NCBI RefSeq assembly: GCF_016586165.1
Contig: NZ_BCPR01000011.1
Coordinates: forward strand, 1-64,000
Length of the DNA stretch: 64,000 bases
Source of the DNA: Dyella sp. EPa41
Lineage (GTDB): Bacteria > Pseudomonadota > Gammaproteobacteria > Xanthomonadales > Rhodanobacteraceae
Direction: 5' to 3'
Positions 1 through 9,792 of this stretch are shown one piece after another. Position 1 is the first letter of the stretch; the number at the start of each line of letters is the position of its first letter. Below the pieces are notes generated by a model. It did not search any database, was not told where the DNA came from, and saw nothing but the letters and a program-made list of their open reading frames with translations. A program made the translations under genes and the position numbers.

Positions 1-1102
<1,102 letters not shown>

Positions 1103-1182
1103 CGGCGAAGCCTAACCGAGCCGACACCCGCCGCGCAGCCGGTGGCGGCTCGCCGGCTGTCGGCGCACGCAACCGCGAAGGA

Positions 1183-1566
1183 TCAGTCGAGCACCATGAT
1201 GGCGTCGACTTCCACATCGGCGAGCTTCGGCAGCGCCGACACTTCGATGGTGGAACGCGCCGGGTAGGGAGCCTGGAAATACTCGCCCATCACTTCGTTG
1301 ACCGAAGCGAAGTGGCCGAGGTTGGTCACGTAGATGCCCACGCGCACGATCTTGTCCATCGAACCGCCGGCAGCGGCGACCACCGCCTTGAGGTTGTCGA
1401 ACACGCGACGCGTCTGCAGCGTGATGTCGCCCTCCACCATCTGGCCCGTGGCCGGATCGAGCGGAATCTGGCCCGAGAAGTACACGGTGTTGCCGGCGCG
1501 CACGGCCTGCGAATACGGACCAATGGCGGCGGGCGCCTTGTCGGTGGCGATGATCTGACGGGACAT
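1183..1566 (-). CDS. ridA: RidA family enamine/imine deaminase
   Basis: RidA hydrolyses reactive enamine/imine intermediates such as 2-aminoacrylate released by PLP enzymes. The 127-residue protein from MSRQIIATD has the family's typical length and hallmarks: [10 protein letters not shown] near the N-terminus, [12 protein letters not shown], and a C-terminal R-S-T-x-E-V motif ([12 protein letters not shown]). A start 7 codons upstream is possible, but MSRQ matches the usual N-terminus and has a GAGG ribosome site 8 nt ahead. It sits between spoT and recG on the same strand, probably in one operon. Confidence 0.95.
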   Translation of the reverse strand: MSRQIIATDKAPAAIGPYSQAVRAGNTVYFSGQIPLDPATGQMVEGDITLQTRRVFDNLKAVVAAAGGSMDKIVRVGIYVTNLGHFASVNEVMGEYFQAPYPARSTIEVSALPKLADVEVDAIMVLD

Positions 1567-1651
1567 GGAAAGGCCTCGTGGTTGCACAGGCCGGACAGTC
1601 TAGAGCGAGACGGGGACGAAAAGGAGGGACGGAACGCCTCGGCGCCGCCGT

Positions 1652-3817
1652 TTACAGCGGGTAGCGATAGGCGCCACTGACCACGCCGGTGCGGCGTACG
1701 CGGCGGATCACTTCGGCGAGATGCTTGCGGTTCTTCACTTCCAGCGCGAACAGCAGCGTGGCTGCCGCGGCGTCGCGCTCGACGTATTCCACGTTCTCGA
1801 TGTTCGAGTTGGCCGCGGCGATGGCTGCCGCGACGGTGGCGAGCACGCCCGGGCGATTGATGACCTCGATGCGCAGCTCGGCGCGATAGTCACCCTGCAC
1901 ATCGCGATCCCACTCGATCGCCACGCAGCGCTCCGGCGACTTGCGCAGCTCCACCACGTTGGGGCATTCCACGCGATGCACCACGATGCCCTTGCCCGAG
2001 GACAGGTAGCCGATGATCTCGTCGCCCGGCAGCGGGTGGCAGCAGTTGCCGAAGCTGAGCACGCCGCGCTCGGCACCGGTGATGCGGATCTTTTCCATCG
2101 CATGCGGCGCCGACTGCACGTCGGCCGACTTCTTGCCGCGCGCCGCCACCAGCTGGCTCGCGACCAGATGTGGCATGCGGTTGCCCAAGGCGATGTCGGA
2201 AAGCAGCTCCTCCAGGCGCTTGAGCTTGGCGGTCTCGAGGAAACGGTCCAGCACGGCCGGCGGAATCGCATCCAGGCTGGTGCCCAGCGCGTCCAATGCG
2301 CGGTCGAGCATGCGATGGCCGAAGTCGACCGCGTCCTCGTGCTGCAGGTGCTTCAGGTACTGGCGGATCGCGGTACGCGCCTTGCCCGTGACCACCGATT
2401 CCAGCCACGCCGGATTCGGCACCGCCGACGGCGCGGTGATGATTTCCACCAGTTGGCCCGATTCCAGGCGCGTGCGCAGCGGCACCAGCTTCTTGTCCAC
2501 GCGCGCGGCCACGGCGTGGTCGCCCACGTCGGTGTGCACGGCATAGGCGAAATCCAGCGCCGTCGCGTTGCGCGGCAGCGCCAGGATGTCGCCACGCGGC
2601 GTGAACAGATAGACCTCGTCCGGGAACAGGTCGATCTTGACGTTCTCGATGAACTCCGACGACGAGGCGGTGTGCGCCTGGCTGTCCGCCAGCGACGACA
2701 GCCACTCGCGGGCGCGCGCCTGCGCGCTGTTGGCTGGGCCGGAATCGGTCTTGTAGGCCCAGTGCGCGGCCACGCCACGCTCGGCCACCGAGTCCATCTC
2801 CGCGGTGCGGACCTGTACTTCGATCGGCGCGCCAAACGGCCCCAGCAGCACGGTGTGCAGCGACTGGTAGCCGTTCGCCTTGGGAATGGCGATGAAATCC
2901 TTGAAGCGGCGATCGACCGGCTTGTACAGGCTGTGCACCGAGCCCAGCGCCATGTAGCAGCTCATCGCCGAATCGACCACGACGCGGAAACCGTAGACGT
3001 CCATCAGCTGGGCGAACGTCTTGTGCTCGCTGCGCATCTTCGAATAGATGCTCCACGGCGACTTGATGCGACCCACCACGCGCGCGGCGATGTGCTCGGC
3101 GGCCAGGCGCGCGGACAGCGCCGTCTCGATCTTGCCCATCGCCTCGCGACGGTTGCCCAGCGCCGCGCGAATGCGCTCGCTGATCACGCGGTAGCGATCG
3201 GGATACAGCGCGCGGAAGCCCAGGTCCTGCAGCTCGGCCTTGAATTTGTTCATGCCCAGGCGCTGGGCGATGGGCGCGTAGATTTCCAGCGTTTCGCGCG
3301 CGATGCGGCGGCGCGACGGGGCATCTTTCGCGCCCAGCGTGCGCATGTTGTGCAGGCGGTCGGCCAGCTTGATCAAGATGACGCGCAGGTCGCGCGCCAT
3401 CGCCAACAGCATCTTGCGGAAGCTTTCGGCGTCCGCCTCCTGGCGGCTGGAGAAGCGCATCTTGTCCAGCTTGGTGACGCCGTCGACCAGTTCGGCCACG
3501 GTCTCGCCGAACTCGCCGGACAATTCCGTGCGGCTCAACGCGGTGTCTTCCAGGGTGTCGTGCAGGATCGCCGCGATGATGGTCTCGGCGTCCAGGCCCA
3601 GCTCGGCGAGGATGCCGGCCACGGCCACGGGATGCGTGATGTAGGGCTCGCCGCTCTTGCGGGCCTGGCCCTCGTGGGCCACGGCGCCGACCTGGTAGGC
3701 ACGGATCACGCGCTCGACCTGCGGCTCCGGCAGGTAGGCCACGCGCTCCTTCAAGGCCAATACGTACGGGGGCAGCGTCGACGTATCCAGGGCAGAGGAA
3801 TCCGTGACGGCCGGCAT
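1652..3817 (-). CDS. spoT: Bifunctional (p)ppGpp synthetase/hydrolase SpoT
   Basis: This cytoplasmic enzyme makes and degrades the alarmone (p)ppGpp. The 721-residue protein has the full long-RSH architecture. The HD hydrolase domain has H49 and the HDTLEDT motif at residues 86-92, so hydrolase activity is predicted. The synthetase domain shows RIKSPWSIYSKM and YGFRVVV. A TGS domain (VYLFTPRGDILALP) and a C-terminal ACT domain (EVINRPGVLATVAAAI) follow. Because the HD motif is intact, the call is SpoT rather than RelA. It lies 130 nt downstream of rpoZ on the same strand, as in most gammaproteobacteria. Confidence 0.97.
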   Translation of the reverse strand: MPAVTDSSALDTSTLPPYVLALKERVAYLPEPQVERVIRAYQVGAVAHEGQARKSGEPYITHPVAVAGILAELGLDAETIIAAILHDTLEDTALSRTELSGEFGETVAELVDGVTKLDKMRFSSRQEADAESFRKMLLAMARDLRVILIKLADRLHNMRTLGAKDAPSRRRIARETLEIYAPIAQRLGMNKFKAELQDLGFRALYPDRYRVISERIRAALGNRREAMGKIETALSARLAAEHIAARVVGRIKSPWSIYSKMRSEHKTFAQLMDVYGFRVVVDSAMSCYMALGSVHSLYKPVDRRFKDFIAIPKANGYQSLHTVLLGPFGAPIEVQVRTAEMDSVAERGVAAHWAYKTDSGPANSAQARAREWLSSLADSQAHTASSSEFIENVKIDLFPDEVYLFTPRGDILALPRNATALDFAYAVHTDVGDHAVAARVDKKLVPLRTRLESGQLVEIITAPSAVPNPAWLESVVTGKARTAIRQYLKHLQHEDAVDFGHRMLDRALDALGTSLDAIPPAVLDRFLETAKLKRLEELLSDIALGNRMPHLVASQLVAARGKKSADVQSAPHAMEKIRITGAERGVLSFGNCCHPLPGDEIIGYLSSGKGIVVHRVECPNVVELRKSPERCVAIEWDRDVQGDYRAELRIEVINRPGVLATVAAAIAAANSNIENVEYVERDAAAATLLFALEVKNRKHLAEVIRRVRRTGVVSGAYRYPL

Positions 3818-3947
3818 GGATGTACGGTCCCCGCTCAGGCGACCGCCTCCATGCGTTTGGACATCAGGCTGGCGGCTTCTTCAAGGCAGCGCAAAGCGCC
3901 GGCCATGCCGGCGTCCGGGAAGCGCTGTCTACAGCCGCCACCTTCCA

Positions 3948-4238
3948 TCAGTCGTCACCGCCCTTGGAGAGGTCGTCGTCCACTTCGGCGGCGGCCCATT
4001 CCAGCGCCTCGCGCTCGGCGCGCTCGCGCTCGGCCTTGTCGATCTCGTCGATGGTGGCCTGGTCGATGCGGCGATCGGCGATTTCGCGCAGGGCGAGCAC
4101 GGTCGGCTTGTCGTGGTCGGGATTGACTGCCGGCTCGGCACCCTTGGAGAGCTGGCGGGCGCGCTTGGTCGCCATCAACACCAGTTCGAAGCGGTTGTCG
4201 ACTACCTGCAGGCAGTCTTCGACGGTAATGCGGGCCAT
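3948..4238 (-). CDS. rpoZ: DNA-directed RNA polymerase omega subunit
   Basis: Omega binds the beta-prime C-terminus, helps RNA polymerase assembly, and forms part of a ppGpp site. The 96-residue protein begins [20 protein letters not shown] and continues [13 protein letters not shown], both diagnostic. A good ribosome site (AAGGA) precedes the ATG by 6 nt. It heads the leftward rpoZ-spoT-ridA-recG group, giving the usual coupling of omega with the ppGpp enzyme. gmk, its neighbour in E. coli, is instead 5 kb away with yicC. Confidence 0.97.
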   Translation of the reverse strand: MARITVEDCLQVVDNRFELVLMATKRARQLSKGAEPAVNPDHDKPTVLALREIADRRIDQATIDEIDKAERERAEREALEWAAAEVDDDLSKGGDD

Positions 4239-4276
4239 CTGAAATCCTTAGAGAATAAAGCGACTTATCGCGTGTC

Positions 4277-4305
4277 AGTGTAGCCAGAGGCTGCTTTGCT
4301 GGCAA
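4277..4305 (-). promoter_or_regulatory. Sigma-70 promoter for rpoZ-spoT
   Basis: On the minus strand, -35 TTGCCA (4305-4300) and -10 TACACT (4282-4277) are separated by exactly 17 nt, about 40 nt upstream of the rpoZ start. This is one of the best sigma-70 matches in the window. It overlaps the opposing mlaA promoter. Confidence 0.65.
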
Positions 4306-4323
4306 TGCAGCAAACCGTAGAAT
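4296..4323 (+). promoter_or_regulatory. Candidate sigma-70 promoter for mlaA
   Basis: -35 TTGCTG (4296-4301) and -10 TAGAAT (4318-4323) are spaced by 16 nt, reading toward mlaA with a leader of about 105 nt. It interleaves with the rpoZ promoter on the other strand, so the two polymerases could compete. An AT-rich stretch at 4378-4409 (TACAAT, TATACT) could hold a second start site. Confidence 0.5.
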
Positions 4324-4432
4324 GCGCGGTTCAGCCGGCCTGCAGCCACCCCCCGAAACACTGCAGGGGGCTATACACAATAAAAAACCAACCAGTACAA
4401 TATTATACTTACCCCTAGGACTGTCGCCACAG

Positions 4433-5269
4433 ATGCCGTCCGCCCTCCTCCCAATCCTCAAGCGCAGCCTCCCCCTGGCTGCGATCACCCTGCTGGCGGG
4501 CTGCACCATCGCCAAGCCGCGTACCGACGATCCCTACGAGAAATTCAACCGGGACATGTACGCGTTCAACGACTCGGTGGACAAGGCGGTCATCCGCCCG
4601 GTCGCGGTGGGTTACCGCAAGGTGACCAATCCGCCCGTGCGACGTGCGGTGAGCGACTTCTTCACCAACATCCGCATGCCGATCACGGTCGCCAACGACC
4701 TGCTGCAGGCGCGGCCGATGCAGGCGGCGCAGAGCACGGGGCGTTTCCTGGTGAACCTGACCCTGGGTATCGGCGGCTTCTTCGACCCCGCCAGCCAGCT
4801 GGGCATCCCGCTGCAGGACACCGATTTCGGCATCACCCTGGCGCGCTGGGGCGTACCGGAGGGCGGCTACCTGGTGCTGCCGTTCGTCGGCCCGACCACG
4901 GTGCGCGACGTGTGGCGCCTGCCGGTGGACAGCTACTTCTTCGACCCGCTGAGCTATTACTCGCGCAACCACAGCTTCAAGTACGGCCAGGAATACCTGC
5001 CCGAGCTGTTCTACCTGGTGACGCTGCGCTCGCGCGGCATCGATGCCGAAAGCTTCCTGCAATCGGCTTACGACCCGTACGTGTTCATCCGCGACGCCTA
5101 CCGCCAGCAGCGCCTGTACGAGCTGTACGACGGCAACCCGCCGGCGGAGATCATCGAGCAGATGCAGGGCCTGAAGGACAAGAACTTCGATCCCGACGAG
5201 CTGCTGGAAGAGCAGCACTCCTGGGAGAACAAGCAGCCCGAGCAGGGACAGCAACCGGTCAAGAACTGA
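4433..5269 (+). CDS. mlaA: Outer-membrane lipoprotein MlaA (VacJ)
   Basis: MlaA sits in the outer membrane beside porins and removes mislocalised phospholipid from the outer leaflet, passing it to MlaC. The 278-residue protein starts MPSALLPILK, with a lipoprotein signal ending in the lipobox LLAGC. The family motif DPYEKFNRDMYAFND comes next, then GVPEGGYLVLPFVGP. Longer in-frame starts upstream lack a signal-peptide character, so 4433 is chosen. It converges on the mlaFEDCB operon, separated only by a shared terminator, so the complete Mla system is here in two opposing units. Confidence 0.95.
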   Translation: MPSALLPILKRSLPLAAITLLAGCTIAKPRTDDPYEKFNRDMYAFNDSVDKAVIRPVAVGYRKVTNPPVRRAVSDFFTNIRMPITVANDLLQARPMQAAQSTGRFLVNLTLGIGGFFDPASQLGIPLQDTDFGITLARWGVPEGGYLVLPFVGPTTVRDVWRLPVDSYFFDPLSYYSRNHSFKYGQEYLPELFYLVTLRSRGIDAESFLQSAYDPYVFIRDAYRQQRLYELYDGNPPAEIIEQMQGLKDKNFDPDELLEEQHSWENKQPEQGQQPVKN

Positions 5270-5293
5270 GCGCCGGCGTTTCGCGGAAGAACC

Positions 5294-5323
5294 AAAAAAG
5301 GGGCCCCGAAGGCCCCTTTTTCC
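5294..5323. terminator. Bidirectional rho-independent terminator between mlaA and mlaB
   Basis: The GC stem GGGGCC/GGCCCC is flanked by an A-run on the left and a T-run on the right, so it can end both converging transcripts. Confidence 0.85.
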
Positions 5324-5346
5324 TTGTGGCCGCCGGTGGCCGAAGG

Positions 5347-5652
5347 TCAGGCCAGCAGGGCTTCCACCTCGCAGACGCTGGCCAGCAGATGCATCCCTTC
5401 AGGCATGTTGCGCACGGTCAACGAGCGTCCCCGCTCCGCTGCGCCCGCGAGCACCGCCAGCAAGCAGGCCAGGCCGGCGCTGTCGCTGCGGGTCACGCCT
5501 GACAGGTCGATCACCTGGCGGCCGTCGCGAGCCACGGCGGCGCCGATCGTGTCCAACGCCCTGGCGGCATTGGCGAAGGTGAGCACGCCCGACACCCGTA
5601 CGGCGTCGGGCGCGATGTCGTCGACCTTCACGGGCGCGGCGGCATCGCTCAT
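5347..5652 (-). CDS. mlaB: MlaB-like STAS domain protein
   Basis: MlaB is the small cytoplasmic STAS subunit that stabilises and activates the MlaFE ABC transporter. This 101-residue protein is one STAS domain, with the core segment VIDLSGVTRSDSAGLACLL. It overlaps mlaC by 4 nt (ATGA) and ends the mlaFEDCB operon. STAS domains diverge strongly, so the name rests on domain plus position; both agree. Confidence 0.88.
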   Translation of the reverse strand: MSDAAAPVKVDDIAPDAVRVSGVLTFANAARALDTIGAAVARDGRQVIDLSGVTRSDSAGLACLLAVLAGAAERGRSLTVRNMPEGMHLLASVCEVEALLA

Positions 5653-6320
5653 GACTTGCCCTTGGTGTCCTTTTCCATCGTTTCCAGTGCCTTGGAGCCC
5701 TGGGTTTCCAGGTTGGTGGTCAGCTGGTCGATGCCGACCTTGCGGATTTCCGCATCCACCTGGTTGCGGTAGTTGGTGACGTAGGAAATGCCTTCGATGA
5801 TCACGTCGTAGGCCTTCCAGCTGCCGTCGCGCGACTTGCGGAAGGCGTAGTCCACGCCGACGGTCTTGCCGTCGTCCAGCACCACCTGCGTGCGTACCAC
5901 GGTGCGCTTGTCGTTGAGGTCGCCGGAGAACGGCAGCACCTTCACGCGGCCACGGGTGTAGTTGAGCAGGCCTTCGGCGTAGCGATGGGTGATGGAGTTG
6001 TAGAACGCCTTGGCGAAGCGCGCGCGCTGCTCCGGCGTAGCTTCGCGGGCATGCTGGCCGAGCACCAGGATCGACGCGTAGTCGATGTCGAAGTGCGGCA
6101 GGAATACATCGTCGATCACCGCGATCAGCTTTTCCTGATCGTTCTTCAGCTGCTGCTGGTGCCCTTCGATGGCGCTGGCGAGCTGGTCGGCGATGACCTG
6201 CACCACCTGCTCCGGCTGCTGCTGGGCACCGGCCGCGGCAGGGGCGTTCTGGGCGAACGCCGGGGCGGCGATCACGCCGCCGAAAGCGATGGCGGTGGCA
6301 AGGGCCAGGCTACGCAACAT
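5649..6320 (-). CDS. mlaC: Periplasmic phospholipid-binding protein MlaC
   Basis: MlaC shuttles phospholipid across the periplasm between MlaA and MlaFEDB. The 223-residue protein from MLRSLALATAIAFGG has a Sec signal cleaved near APAFAQ, a Gln/Ala-rich linker, and the MlaC fold (RARFAKAFYNSI, VDYAFRKSRDGSWKAYDV, GISYVTNYRNQ). A longer start at 6377 is possible but would put 19 residues before the signal; 6320 has AGGAG at a good distance. It lies between mlaD and mlaB. Confidence 0.94.
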   Translation of the reverse strand: MLRSLALATAIAFGGVIAAPAFAQNAPAAAGAQQQPEQVVQVIADQLASAIEGHQQQLKNDQEKLIAVIDDVFLPHFDIDYASILVLGQHAREATPEQRARFAKAFYNSITHRYAEGLLNYTRGRVKVLPFSGDLNDKRTVVRTQVVLDDGKTVGVDYAFRKSRDGSWKAYDVIIEGISYVTNYRNQVDAEIRKVGIDQLTTNLETQGSKALETMEKDTKGKS

Positions 6321-6373
6321 GGGGTAACTCCTGATGATGATCCGTGGGGAATATCGGGACGTGACGCGCTGAC

Positions 6374-7225
6374 TCAATGCTTGTTGTCGCCGTCGGCAGG
6401 CTTCTTGTCGCTGGGCGAACCACTGACCAGGAACTTGCCGATGAGATCCTCGATCTGCAGCGCCGACTGGGTCAGTACGAGCTCGTCACCGTCCTTCAAC
6501 ATGTCCGGCGAACCGCCGGGCTGGATGGCAACGTACTGCGTGCCGATCAAACCACTGGTGAACACGGCGGCGGCCGAATCGTCGGGGATCTGGCTGTATT
6601 TCTTGTCGATGGACAGGCTCACTTCAGCATCCAGCTTGACCGGATCGGCCTGCACCGACTGCACGCTGCCGATGGCCACGCCAGCCATCTTCACCGGGGC
6701 GCCGACCGACAGTGCGCCGATGTTGGTGAAGCGCGCCTTGACCGTATAGCTGCCGGACAGGTTGTCCGCGGCACCGCCGGCGCCGAAGAACTTGCCCAGC
6801 ATCTCTTCCAGTTGCTGCGCCGGGCGGGTCAGTGACAGCGTGCCGCCCTCGGCCAGCGTCTTCTTCGAGCTGCCGTACTGCAGGCCGATGTACTGGTCAC
6901 CCAGCAGGCCGCTGGTGAAGATGGTGGCGACGGTGTCCTCGGGAATCTTGTCGTAGCGCTGGTCGATGGCCAGCTTCACGTCGGCCGTCTCCTTGCCCGC
7001 ATCGAGCGTGATCGACTGCACCTGGCCCACGCGCACGCCCGCGACCTTCACCGGCGCACGCGCCTTGAGCTGGCCGATGTTGGCGAAATGCGCCTCGACG
7101 GTGTAGGTCGGCCCGCGGCTGGTGTTGACCACCGAGGTGGTCTGGGTGGCGAGATAGCCGAGCGTGGCGAAGCCAAGCACGATGAACAGGCCGGTGCCGA
7201 CGGCGTAGGAGGGTCTCTGGCTCAC
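6374..7225 (-). CDS. mlaD: MCE-family lipid transport protein MlaD with two tandem MCE domains
   Basis: MlaD is the inner-membrane-anchored, periplasmic substrate-binding ring of the Mla transporter. The 283-residue protein has one N-terminal TM helix (residues 9-28) and then two clearly homologous MCE domains. The first spans about 41-118 (YTVEAHFANIGQLKARAPVK ... FTSGLLGDQYIGLQYG) and the second about 160-236 (YTVKARFTNIGALSVGAPVK ... FTSGLIGTQYVAIQPG). E. coli MlaD has a single MCE domain in 183 residues. The gene lies between mlaE and mlaC, so it is the operon's only MlaD. The acidic/lysine-rich tail looks disordered. Confidence 0.93.
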   Translation of the reverse strand: MSQRPSYAVGTGLFIVLGFATLGYLATQTTSVVNTSRGPTYTVEAHFANIGQLKARAPVKVAGVRVGQVQSITLDAGKETADVKLAIDQRYDKIPEDTVATIFTSGLLGDQYIGLQYGSSKKTLAEGGTLSLTRPAQQLEEMLGKFFGAGGAADNLSGSYTVKARFTNIGALSVGAPVKMAGVAIGSVQSVQADPVKLDAEVSLSIDKKYSQIPDDSAAAVFTSGLIGTQYVAIQPGGSPDMLKDGDELVLTQSALQIEDLIGKFLVSGSPSDKKPADGDNKH

Positions 7226-7274
7226 GGCACGATCCTCAGTGAAGGGTTGATGGTGAATTCGGTCATGGCGACGC

Positions 7275-8048
7275 TCACATCAGGAAGGCGGTGAGCACGA
7301 AATCGAGCGCCAGGATGGCGATCGACGAGGCGACCACGGTGCGGGTGGTGGCGTAGGCCACGCCCTCGCTGGTGGGCGGCGTGGTGTAGCCCTGGAATAC
7401 GGCGATCAGCGAGACCACGGTGCCGAACACCAGGCTTTTCCACAGCACGCCGTTGATCACGTCCTTGCCCACCTCGACGGTGGCGGTCATGTTCGACCAG
7501 AAGGTGCCGTTGTCGATGCCCAGCCAGGTGACGCCCACCAGGTGGCCGCCGAAGATGCCCATCGCGCAGAACACGCAGGTCAGCAGCGGCATGGCGATCA
7601 TGCCGGCGAGGAAGCGCGGCACCGCGACGTAGGCGATCGGGTCGACCGCCATCATCTCCATCGCGGCGATCTGGTCGGTGGCGCGCATCAGGCCGATCTC
7701 GGCGGTGACCGAGGTACCCGCGCGGCCGGCGAACAGCAAGGCCGTGACCACCGGGCCCAGCTCGCGGTAGATCGCAATGGCCACCACCGTGCCGGTGGCC
7801 GAGGTGCCGCCGAAGATCGACAGCACATCGTAAAGCTGCAGGCCCAGCACCATGCCCACGAACAGGCCGCAGACCATGATGATGATCAGGCTCATCGCGC
7901 CCACGAACCACAGCTGCCGCACCGTCTCGCGGTAGTGGCGCAGGCTCTGCGGAACGGCTGACAGCAGGCGCAGCAGGAACAGGCCGCAGTTGCCGATCTG
8001 CTCGAGCGAGCGAATCACGATGTTGTCGCGACTCATCGACAGGCTCAT
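7275..8048 (-). CDS. mlaE: ABC transporter permease MlaE
   Basis: MlaE is the inner-membrane permease of the phospholipid importer/exporter. The 257-residue protein from MSLSMSRDNIVIRS has the family pattern: an amphipathic N-terminal helix and several TM segments, with YRELGPVVTALLFAGRAGTS and EIGLMRATDQIAAMEMMAVDP, both hallmarks of the MlaE/YrbE permease family. The start codon overlaps the mlaF stop as ATGA, indicating translational coupling. Confidence 0.96.
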   Translation of the reverse strand: MSLSMSRDNIVIRSLEQIGNCGLFLLRLLSAVPQSLRHYRETVRQLWFVGAMSLIIIMVCGLFVGMVLGLQLYDVLSIFGGTSATGTVVAIAIYRELGPVVTALLFAGRAGTSVTAEIGLMRATDQIAAMEMMAVDPIAYVAVPRFLAGMIAMPLLTCVFCAMGIFGGHLVGVTWLGIDNGTFWSNMTATVEVGKDVINGVLWKSLVFGTVVSLIAVFQGYTTPPTSEGVAYATTRTVVASSIAILALDFVLTAFLM

Positions 8049-8881
8049 GCGCCCCTCCGTGGAAAGCCGAGCGCGGTCGCGTAGTCGCCCGCGGGATACT
8101 GGAACGGCACCGGGCCATCGGCCTCGCCACCGAAGAACTGCCGCGTCCATGGCGAACCGTCGTCCGCGATGGTCCTGGGGTCGCCCTGCGCCACGACCTT
8201 GCCGTTGGCGATGAGGTAGATGTGGTCGGCGACCTGCTTGATCGCCTCCAGCTCGTGCGCCACCAGCACGCTGGTGATGCCCAGCGTCTGGTTGAGCGTG
8301 CGGATCAGCTTCAGCACCTGGTTCAACGCGATGGGATCGAGGCCGACGAACGGTTCGTCGTACAGGATCAGCATCGGGTCGAACACGATGGCCCGGGCCA
8401 GCGCCACGCGACGCGCCATGCCGCCCGACAGCTCCGACGGCATCAGCGCGGCGGCGCCGCGCAGGCCCACCGCCTGCAGCTTGGTCAGCACGATGTTGCG
8501 GATCAGCACTTCCGGCAGCTCGGTGTGCTGGCGCAGCGGGAAGGCCACGTTCTCGAACACATCGAAATCGGTGAGCAGCGCGGAGTTCTGGAACAGGTAA
8601 CCGATGCGCTCGCGCAGCTCGAACAGCTTCTCGCGCGACAGCTTCGACACGCTGTGGCCGTCCACCCACACCTCGCCCGCATCGCCGCGCATCTGGCCGG
8701 TGATGTGCTTGAGCAGGGTGGTCTTGCCGGTACCGCTGGGGCCCATGATCGCGGTGATCTTGCCGCGCGGGATATCCATGTCCAGCGCGTCGAACACCTT
8801 CTTGCCATTGAGCACCGTGGTCAGGCCACGGACGCGCACGAGGGCGCTGTCGTCGGGCTTGGCGCTAACGGAGTCGGTCAT
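8045..8881 (-). CDS. mlaF: ABC transporter ATP-binding protein MlaF
   Basis: MlaF powers the Mla phospholipid transporter. In 278 residues it shows Walker A GPSGTGKTT, the signature LSGGMARRVALARA, Walker B LILYDEP with FVGLDP, and the switch-histidine region LVAHELEAI. It is the first gene of the leftward mlaFEDCB operon. The 269 nt upstream hold a REP-like element and no gene. Confidence 0.96.
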   Translation of the reverse strand: MTDSVSAKPDDSALVRVRGLTTVLNGKKVFDALDMDIPRGKITAIMGPSGTGKTTLLKHITGQMRGDAGEVWVDGHSVSKLSREKLFELRERIGYLFQNSALLTDFDVFENVAFPLRQHTELPEVLIRNIVLTKLQAVGLRGAAALMPSELSGGMARRVALARAIVFDPMLILYDEPFVGLDPIALNQVLKLIRTLNQTLGITSVLVAHELEAIKQVADHIYLIANGKVVAQGDPRTIADDGSPWTRQFFGGEADGPVPFQYPAGDYATALGFPRRGA

Positions 8882-9005
8882 GGGCGGGCTACGGGCGGGA
8901 GAAAGCCGCCACGTTAGCTGAATACCGCTATGAAGGCCATGCGCCGCCTCTTCTGCCGCTCAGGAATCGCTAACGAAACAAGACTTTGCGGAACCCGCAC
9001 CTTTC

Positions 9006-9131
9006 TGTAGGAGCGCACCCAGTGCGCGATCGCGGCGTGGCGGTCCGCCTCGGTGCATCGTCCGCGCGACATCCTCAGACTTGCGGCTTCACCGCCCTGT
9101 AGGCTTTTCGCGCACTGGATGCGCTCCTACA
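9006..9131. repeat. REP-like inverted pair between mlaF and gmk
   Basis: Two inverted copies of a conserved 23-bp sequence (TGTAGGAGCGCACCCAGTGC and its reverse complement with one mismatch) flank about 75 nt. Related copies occur at 27269-27291, 32051-32133, 60588-60610 and 61163-61186. This has the look of a bacterial repetitive extragenic palindrome in paired (REPIN-like) form. It fills most of the 269-nt mlaF-gmk gap. Confidence 0.8.
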
Positions 9132-9150
9132 AAAAACGACAGGCGGGGCT

Positions 9151-9792
9151 TCAGGCCAACAGCTCGGCAATCAAGGTTTCATGCCGCTTCCACTGCAGCT
9201 GGCTGCGCTGGCGCACGGCGCGCACGATGGCCTGCAGGTCATCCAGGGCCTCGTCGAAGTTGTCGTTGACGATGATGTAGTCGAACTCGTGGGCGTGCGC
9301 GATTTCCTCGCGCGAATTGTGCAGCCGGCGCGCGATGACCTCGGCGCTGTCCGAACCGCGGCCGCGCAGGCGGCGCTCCAGTTCGGCGCGCGACGGCGGC
9401 AGGATGAAGACGCTCACGCAATCGGGCTTGGTCTTGCGGATCTGCCGGGCGCCCTGCCAGTCGATCTCCAGCAGCACGTCACGCCCCTGCTCCAGCAAGG
9501 TGTTCACCGTCGTGCGCGAGGTGCCATAGAGGTTGCCGTGCACTTCCGCATGCTCGAGGAAGACGCCCTCGGCGATCTCGCGCTCGAACTCTTCGCGTTC
9601 GACGAAGAAGTAGTGCCGACCGTACTGCTCGCCCGGACGCGGCGGACGCGTGGTGTGCGAGATCGACAGCGAGATGGCTGGCTCCCGTTCCAGCAGCGCA
9701 TTGACCAGGGTGGACTTGCCCGCGCCCGAAGGCGCGGCCACCACGAACAAGGTGCACTCGGTGCTGGGCGAGTCGGGCGCGGCGGTATTCAT
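9151..9792 (-). CDS. gmk: Guanylate kinase
   Basis: Guanylate kinase phosphorylates GMP to GDP in purine salvage and GTP synthesis. The 213-residue protein carries the P-loop APSGAGKST, the GMP-binding segment SISHTTRPPRPGEQYGRHYFF, and ILPPSRAELERRLRGRG. The start overlaps the yicC stop by 4 nt (ATGA), so the two are translated as a pair, as in many proteobacteria. Confidence 0.97.
   Translation of the reverse strand: MNTAAPDSPSTECTLFVVAAPSGAGKSTLVNALLEREPAISLSISHTTRPPRPGEQYGRHYFFVEREEFEREIAEGVFLEHAEVHGNLYGTSRTTVNTLLEQGRDVLLEIDWQGARQIRKTKPDCVSVFILPPSRAELERRLRGRGSDSAEVIARRLHNSREEIAHAHEFDYIIVNDNFDEALDDLQAIVRAVRQRSQLQWKRHETLIAELLA

Noticed and set aside
1721-4126. 801-codon open frame on the plus strand
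   Set aside because: Runs opposite spoT and rpoZ; the product is a His/Gln/Arg-rich shadow with no domain.
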